From assembly GCF_029784155.1 (NCBI RefSeq), contig NC_073693.1, positions 340,025,248 to 340,089,247 on the forward strand: DNA of 64,000 nucleotides, given 5' to 3'. How positions within the stretch are numbered: the stretch's first letter is position 1; each line of letters starts with the position of its first letter. The notes below the pieces were generated by a model. That model was not told where the DNA came from and made no database searches. It was given only the letters and a program-made list of their open reading frames with translations. Positions 57,617 to 64,000 of this stretch are shown piece after piece. Both the position numbers and the translations under genes were made by a program. This DNA is from Uranotaenia lowii. Its lineage: Eukaryota; Arthropoda; Insecta; Diptera; Culicidae.

Positions 57617-59081
57617 CAGCGCTATTTGTGCTTAAATATTCTACCTACCACGCCGTTGTCGTGATTTTACGAATCTCAATTGAGAGATTCACTTAGACAC
57701 GTCTGTCACTCGCAAGAATAGATCAATGACTGAATTTGTTCTGTTTGTTTTGCCTAGTGTTGCCAAAATATCAAACGTTGCCATAGACATTGATTTTATT
57801 CTATTTATCTTCAGTGTTGCCGAATACAACTATTATTTTATTTTATAATATTTTAGATTCGAAGGGAAAAGGATATTTGTATGGGATATCCTACTTGGCA
57901 AACAGGACAGATAAGCGGATAAATATAAATATGATTTAAAGGCATCAAATTTTCAAAAAGAAACGATCTCAACAAAGTCTGTTAAAGGTTGTAAGTTTCG
58001 GCCGGTGCTGTCCCCTAGTTCTTCCTGATATGAGTCATCTCAAACGGGATGCAACCAAATACTTTTTTAAATTTCTGTCGTCTATAAGTAACGCGCATCG
58101 CATCAATCAGGAAAAGAACCGCATTCGTTTTCCCATCGCGGACTTTTTAACTTTTTCACTTGCAGCGGCCTAAAAATTTGGCTGCGCCACAGCCATTTTC
58201 CAAATTCTTCAGACTGCTCTGTCTTATAAAGAAAACAATTTTATGACCCCAAAGCTCATTTTTTATTTGATAAAAAAATCACACCGACAGCCATTTTTCT
58301 TTCCTTTTCTTTCAAGCACCATTTTTTAAATCACAATGAATATATCCCGGGAAGCTGTTATTCAAACTTCACAAATCATTATACTTTATGTTAATCGTAT
58401 CCTTTTCAATGTAAAGAAATTTAAATATCTACAATCCATAACTAAATATTTGAAGTCTTATTCTTGCGTGAGCTGATGATCATAACATATATGCACGACA
58501 ATCGGGTCGAAGGTCCACAAGTTCCCTAAGGGAGTTGTTGAGGACCAACCGTGTTTAATAGTAACATTAATTTCCATGAAAAAAAAATGATGTTTTGTAT
58601 CGATCGAAATTTATGCTAGCCCTGCCAGTCGTTTATTAAACCTAAAGTACCTAATGTGCCGTCAAAATTTGATGGATTCCCGTCCCTTTCCGTGTAAGAT
58701 TCTGGTAGTGCCTAGATTGGCCGTGGGACAGCGTGCCAAGAATATAACTCCGGAGTCTTCAGAGCTGAAATACAGTAATCGACGGTTGGAGAAAGGTTGG
58801 AGATAGCATTAGTAACTTACTTGTACCCAGCGTCTCCAATTTTCACACTCACAACAAAAAAAATCTGTCGAATTAAAGGCAAAAGCTTACTACTGTAAGA
58901 TTGTTTGCGATACTTTCAGTTGAAATTCGACGGTGTTTCAAATGATGATGACGTTAATGATTTTCAAAGTGCACCTGATGATTTTCGAATGAAAATCAAG
59001 ATCTTCAATTTCAAACGAAAATGAAAATTGTTATTTTTTGAGATTTTTTTTCAACCTAGTTTTTTTTGTGATTATAAACTA
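57617..59081. other. No gene recognised
   Basis: No supported gene or repeat. Confidence 0.45.
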
Positions 59082-60387
59082 AAGGGTGGTACGGTCAAAA
59101 TTCGGTCAAGGGGAAACGCGTGTAAATCGGTGAAATCGTTTATTTAAAAAATCAAACTAAATTTCTTTTTCAAGTTTAATTAGTATAAAATTCAGGAAAA
59201 ATATTCAGTTAGGCTTCCGCTTTTCCAAATCCGAATTGCCGGGCCTTACGCTTAATCCCTGTCATCGGATTTTGTACAGCCACCTTTTCCTCTTCTTCGC
59301 CGCAGAAAGCCAGTTTGCCTTGAACTGCTGCTCGTCCTTAGCAGTTTTTTTGGTCTTCTTTAGGTTCCGCTTGACAATAGCCCAGAATTTCTCAATTCGG
59401 CGAAGCTCTGGCGTGTTGGGAGGGTTCTTGTCCTTGGGAACCACCTGCACGTTGTGGGCGGCGTACCACTCCATGGCCTTTTTACCGTAATTGCAAGATG
59501 CCTAATCCAGCCAAAACAGTACGGAACAACCGTGTTTCTTCAGGAAAGGCAGCAGACGTTTATTCAAACACTCTTTCACGTAAATTTCTTGGTTGACAAC
59601 CCCGGATGCTATGAAAATGCTGCTTTTCAAGCCACAGGTACAAATGGCTTGCCAAACCAGATATTTCATCGCGAACTTTGACAGTTTCATGTGTTTGAAA
59701 ATATTTGCTACTTTTCCTCTTTCTTTTGCCGTATGAAACTCCTGTCCCGGAAGCTGCTTGTAGTCGGCTTTGACGTAGGTTTCGTCGTCCATTACCAAGC
59801 AGTCAAACTTCGTCAGCATCGTCGTGTACAGCCTTCGGGTTCGCGCTTTGGCCGTCGTATTTTGTTTATCATCGCGATTTGGAGTCACTACCTTCTCACC
59901 TTCTTGTAAGTCGATAGTCCGGCTCGTTTTTTGGCTCGATGCACGGTTTTAGACGATACACCCAGCTTATTTGCGGCATCTCGGAGAAAGAGGTTAGGGT
60001 TTCACTTGAAACTACCGGCAACTCTCTTTGTCATCTCAGCGGCTTCCGGTTTTCGATTTCCCCGCGATCCAGACTTCCTGGCTGTCGACAAACGTTCCCA
60101 AACACTTTAATTACATTTGTAACGGTTGATTTGGCAACTTTTAACGATTTTGCCAGCTTTGCGTGCGAGTAACTCGGATTTTCGCAATGCGCGAGCAAAG
60201 TTTTGACACGCTGCTCTTCTTCCTTGGACGGCATTTTGACAACTGAAGAGTGAATTCCAAAATCAAAATAGGAGCAGCATTCTACACACACACACCTTCA
60301 AAATGAGGGGTGTTCAGGCTTTTTTAATGCAAAATTAAAAGAAATACGTCAAGTTGATATTGAACAAATTTTGACCACCTCACCCTT
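59082..60387 (-). mobile_element. Tc1/mariner-superfamily element of DD37E type, inactive
   Basis: 1,306 bp. The left end is AAGGGTGGTACGGTCAAAAT and the right end, inverted, is AAGGGTGAGGTGGTCAAAAT. TA flanks both sides (59080-59081, 60388-60389). One transposase gene on the minus strand fills the element. The terminal repeats match at about 80 percent by eye. Confidence 0.88.
59262..60291 (-). pseudogene. DD37E transposase with stop and frameshift
   Basis: The N-terminal segment (60234 downward) has a helix-turn-helix DNA-binding region: MPSKEEEQRVKTLLAHC, then SYSHAKLAKSLKVAKSTV. The catalytic part reads CLVMDDETYVKADY (first Asp), CSVLFWLD (second Asp, stop TAG at 59504-59502 directly after it) and PPNTPELRRIEKFW. 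Counting from the second Asp, 37 residues separate it from the Glu of RRIE, the DD37E spacing. A frame change lies between about 60031 and 59888. With a stop and a frameshift the protein cannot be made. Confidence 0.85.
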
Positions 60388-60389
60388 TA

Positions 60390-61129
60390 TTTCCAAAAGG
60401 AAATAAGCCAAAACTTTAAATTCATTTAATATTGACATTAATTTTATATTTAAGTAAGAGAAATCGATTTTGCAAGCAACCAAAAATTCTTAAAATTTAT
60501 ATTTGACTTCATTTTGACAGCTCGATTCTGTTAAAAACGTTCTAAAAATCCATATTTTTAGACTAATAATCTACTAATTTGAAGATTTTCAAAAAAGCAT
60601 GGAAATGAAAGCAATCATTTTCAATCGATTTTTTTTCTTTCATTTGACTGCCATGTGGACCGGTATGAATGTTTAGTTTACTGACTTTCATAGCAACCTG
60701 AAACTTATAAATCTTCTTTTGGTGGCAAAAAAAATTATTCGATTGTAAATTTCCAAAGCAGTCCAGTTTCAAATGATTGAATGAAAATTGGAGACCTCGC
60801 TCGTACCCAAGTTTACTCAATGGCTTCAATTGGTCAACCAATATTATCAAGCTAGCTTCAACCGGAAATCTTACCAGACTAATTGGGCTGTCATTCGAGC
60901 AAATTTTAAACTGATCGTTAAAAGTCGCCGACAGTCAGTTCCTCTTTCGTTGTGACCTCATCCTAAATTTTGACCTAGATGATCAATATCTTATCATCAC
61001 TCTCTATAGATTGTCCTTAACCATTTTGTGTATTTTGGACTTACTTTTCACTCATGCCTCGAGTACTTAAATAAACTTATGTTTAAGTTAAAATAATGTT
61101 AGAGCTAAGGAACGTCACGGATTGTACAT
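60390..61129. other. No gene recognised
   Basis: AT-rich; the last 100 bases may be LINE 3' sequence belonging to the following fragment on the minus strand. Confidence 0.4.
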
Positions 61130-61662
61130 TTAAACATTGGGGGGTGTCCAAACTGGGGCCGCATATTTCAAGACACTTCTCACCAAAGAGCAGAACGTAG
61201 TATTTCGTAGCAGGAATCCAAATAAAGTGAAGGCGTTAGCTGTTGTTGTCGCAATATGCTGATTAAACGAGAGCTTCTGATCAAAGGTGACACCTAGATC
61301 CTTAAAGTTGACAACTTTTTCAAGCGAAATACCACCAAAAGCGTAATCGAAGACCAATGAGGTTCTGATTCTGAAAATGCTGATACACTTGCACCTTTCG
61401 GCGTTTACTTCCATCTTATATTTTTCTAACCATAGGAGTAGTCTATTGATGTCTTCTTGAAGCACAGCACTCCCGAGTCAACGATCCTGTAGATTTGCAA
61501 ATCATCTGCAAACAGTAGTCTTGGCGAATGGAATAACGTTGCTAGGTCGTTTATGAAAATCACAAAGATAAGCGGTCCTAAGTTACTTCCCTGTGGTACA
61601 CCAGACGGCACATCGAAACCAGTAGAAAGAATTCCTCGAATATTTATAAAGCCATGAGCCAT
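61130..61662 (-). pseudogene. Jockey/CR1-like reverse transcriptase fragment
   Basis: On the minus strand, SGVPQGSNLGPLIFVIFIND and LLFADDLQIYRIV (catalytic FADD) are followed, after a one-base frame change near 61470, by INRLLLWLEKYKMEVNAERC, VNFKDLGVTFDQKLSF and VRSVLKYAAPVWTPPNV. This is the second half of a non-LTR reverse transcriptase. The first half and the endonuclease are missing, and upstream sequence (61663-61900) holds only worn traces. Less similar to the LINE at 18958 than to typical Jockey-type sequences of Diptera. Confidence 0.75.
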
Positions 61663-62227
61663 GACGATATGGCAAGTAGGAATGTAACCATTTGGTTGCC
61701 TATTCGGGAATCCATATCGCTAAAATTTCTCCATTAAGATCATATGAGGCACTTCATCGGAAGCTTTGGCAATGTTGGCTTATAATGAGTCAACTTGAAG
61801 TTTTTTATAAGCTGCAGCATGCAATTCACTGGCACAGCACATCAAATTTGTCAACTTTGATGTTTTCTAGATCTGCATAAATTCTAAGTTACGAGTATCG
61901 GAGCGAACTGTGTCGATAATTGCTTCATAGGTATTATCAATTAACAAAAATTGAAGGACGATGATGTCGATCGGTATTTGAAATGGCGTTTGACAGGTTT
62001 ACATATTCTACATGATCCAGTCTATTGAAAAATATGATTAAAATTAACATAAACTGTGGAATCAATGGTGAATAAATGAAATTTAAAAAAAAACTATAGA
62101 AAAATATCTTGATGTTCAAGAATATTAAAAAAAACTTGAAATTGAAATAGAATGATAAAAAGTTTAAAAAGAGGATGGAAAAATGGAAAGAAATCAGAAT
62201 TGAAGAAAAAATGAACAAATCAGACAA

Positions 62228-63112
62228 ATGAAATGAGAAATAAGAAATGAGAAATGAGAAATGAGAAATGAGAAATGAGAAATGAGAAATGAGAAATGAG
62301 AAATGAGAAATGAGAAATGAGAAATGAGAAATGAGAAATGAGAAATGAGAAATGAGAAATGAGAAATGAGAAATGAGAAATGAGAAATGAGAAATGAGAA
62401 ATGAGAAATGAGAAATGAGAAATGAGAAATGAGAAATGAGAAATGAGAAATGAGAAATGAGAAATTAGAAATGAGAAATGAGAAATGAGAAATGAGAAAT
62501 GAGAAATGAGAAATGAGAAATGAGAAATGAGAAATGAGAAATGAGAAATGAGAAATGAGAAATGAGAAATGAGAAATGAGAAATGAGAAATGAGAAATGA
62601 GAAATGAGAAATGAGAAATGAGAAATTAGAAATGAGAAATGAGAAATGAGAAATGAGAAATGAGAAATGAGAAATGAGAAATGAGAAATGAGAAATGAGA
62701 AATGAGAAATGAGAAATGAGAAATGAGAAATGAGAAATGAGAAATGAGAAATGAGAAATGAGAAATTAGAAATTAGAAATTAGAAATGAGAAATGAGAAA
62801 TGAGAAATAAGAAATGACAAATGAGAAATGAGAAATTAGAAATGAGAAATGAGAAATGAGAAATGAGAAATGAGAAATGAGAAATGAGAAATGAGAAATG
62901 AGAAATGAGAAATGAGAAATGAGAAATGAGAAATGAGAAATGAGAAATGAGAAATGAGAAATGAGAAATGAGAAATGAGAAATGAGAAATGAGAAATGAG
63001 AAATGAGAAATGAGAAATGAGAAATTAGAAATAAGAAATGAGAAATGAGAAATGAGAAATGAGAAATGAGGTATGTGAAATGGGAAATGAGAAATGAGAA
63101 ATGAGAAACAAG
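62228..63112. repeat. GAGAAAT heptamer array
   Basis: About 125 tandem copies of a 7-bp unit GAGAAAT, with scattered TAGAAAT variants, clustered near 62761-62785. On the minus strand the array gives an open frame of repeated FLISHFS, an artefact of composition. Confidence 0.97.
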
Positions 63113-64000
63113 ATCTGTTGCTTGATGACGAGGTCAAAGAAATGAAAGACTGATCTTTTTCAGTCGGAACAGTGAATAAAGAAATGTCTTTTTATTTTCT
63201 CGAATGACAGGAAAATAAGATCTGTCCAGCGAGATGTAGCTCAAATGGCCCCCCACAGAGTGTGATGTGTCAAGTGGCCATCACAAGTCGGTCGCGAAAC
63301 ACGCGAGGGAGTTAAAAAAAATAACCATCGCAAATTTATCATCCCAAGTTTGCGGCGGTCGGCGTCAGAGTTCAGATTTAGATTTATTCCTTCTCCAGCC
63401 TGGATGGTTCAGCAATAAAAAAAAACCCCACTGTCACATTCCAGTCGGTAGAGTTCACTCACTCACTCATTCACTCGTATGGAATATCATAGGAACACTT
63501 GTATTTTCTCACCCCGGATGGTGGTTTAAATTCTGCCATCATTGCACGCGGCAGAACGAACAACTTTACATTTTATCAATCTGTCTTTCGCTTGTTCAAC
63601 ATTGAAATTAAACCGGACCGGATTGACTGGAACGAAGACGGGAGTTTCGGAACAGGTCTGTGGGGGGAGTCGACTCAAATCCGTTGTCACATCATTTAAA
63701 CACGCTTATTTGTGGCTCACGTCCAGTACACCATTTCTGAAACGGCAACAAAATGATTGTTTTCGCACAGATTCAATTTCTGTTGAAGGATGAGGCTCAG
63801 TTATTATGAATTGGCCGCTTTTCGTTATTTCACTCACACGCGACCTCAACGGCCATTGTTGAATTGTGATACAAATTAGAATACATTTCCGTCAACCAAC
63901 AGAAGAAGGATGCTTTTTCCATTGAAACACGAGCTCAAACACAAAATGTATGCTTTTGGTCCTCTTTACTTTTGATGGCGTTTTGTACGGTACCTATTCG
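63113..64000. other. No gene recognised at window end
   Basis: Less AT-rich than most of the window, with some CpG-containing stretches (63230-63360), but no protein family or convincing exon was found. Could be 5' flank of a gene beyond the window. Confidence 0.4.

Noticed and set aside
62766..63137. Open frame with repeated FLISHFS
   Set aside because: Translation of the GAGAAAT array.

Overview
This is nuclear DNA from an animal, most likely a dipteran insect and plausibly a mosquito. The evidence is eukaryotic nuclear tRNA genes (two tRNA-Glu, one tRNA-Phe), AT-rich intergenic sequence with GT-AG introns, RTE- and Jockey/CR1-type non-LTR retrotransposons, and a DD37E-type Tc1/mariner relative (a subgroup I associate with mosquitoes). 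hAT, PIF/Harbinger-like, Helitron and TTAA-target elements are also present. The species cannot be named from sequence alone. There is a 500-base assembly gap at 6609-7108. No complete host protein gene is convincing; a few isolated exon-like segments are listed at low confidence.

Layout. 0-7.8 kb: relics of two non-LTR retrotransposons, candidate host 5' exons near 1.6 and 2.5 kb, and the gap. 8.4-9.7 kb: a non-autonomous hAT element with a perfect 8-bp target duplication. 12.4-13.5 kb: two tRNA-Glu genes in inverted orientation. 13.6-15.7 kb: two adjacent giant simple-sequence arrays (7-mer AAATTCT, then 9-mer TTTTTGTCA). 19-22.2 kb: a Jockey/CR1-like reverse transcriptase interrupted by a 1,970-bp near-perfect palindromic element at a TTAA. 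22.8-32.3 kb: the highlight, described below. 33-39 kb: a TA-flanked MITE, then a Helitron-like repeat split by a 3.4-kb Harbinger-like element that itself holds a TTAA MITE. 41.9-47.4 kb: a nearly full-length RTE element with three coding lesions, whose A/T-rich tail carries a 2.1-kb Helitron. 49-53.8 kb: a frameshifted coding relic, a foldback element, a small TTAA MITE and a second palindromic TTAA element. 55.9 kb: tRNA-Phe. 56.7-57.6 kb: an approximately 80-bp minisatellite. 59.1-60.4 kb: a broken DD37E element. 61.1-61.7 kb: a LINE fragment. 62.2-63.1 kb: a 7-mer GAGAAAT array.

The highlight is a 9,522-bp DNA transposon at 22817-32338. It has 26-bp perfect terminal inverted repeats beginning CACTC and a TA duplication. 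On the minus strand it carries what reads as one transcription unit with two products. Exon 1 (32055-32004) encodes the first 17 residues and ends with a phase-1 donor. Spliced to 29715 it gives an 868-aa zinc-finger/transposase-like protein, with candidate acidic residues D329/D330, D424 and E692. Spliced instead to 26240 it completes a SAM domain and continues through six more exons to a protein of about 425 aa. All intron phases agree except for a single extra base in an A8 run. The transposase exons therefore lie inside intron 1 of the SAM-protein gene, the same layout as tnpD inside intron 1 of tnpA in maize En/Spm. This is a CACTA-like element in an insect that appears to make a transposase and an accessory protein from one start codon by alternative splicing. 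Whether the family is already catalogued cannot be checked here.

A second theme is the set of TTAA-target elements. Four copies from three sequence families carry a short perfect DNA palindrome just inside a terminal repeat. In the two large copies the palindromes have diverged by paired, symmetry-preserving changes.
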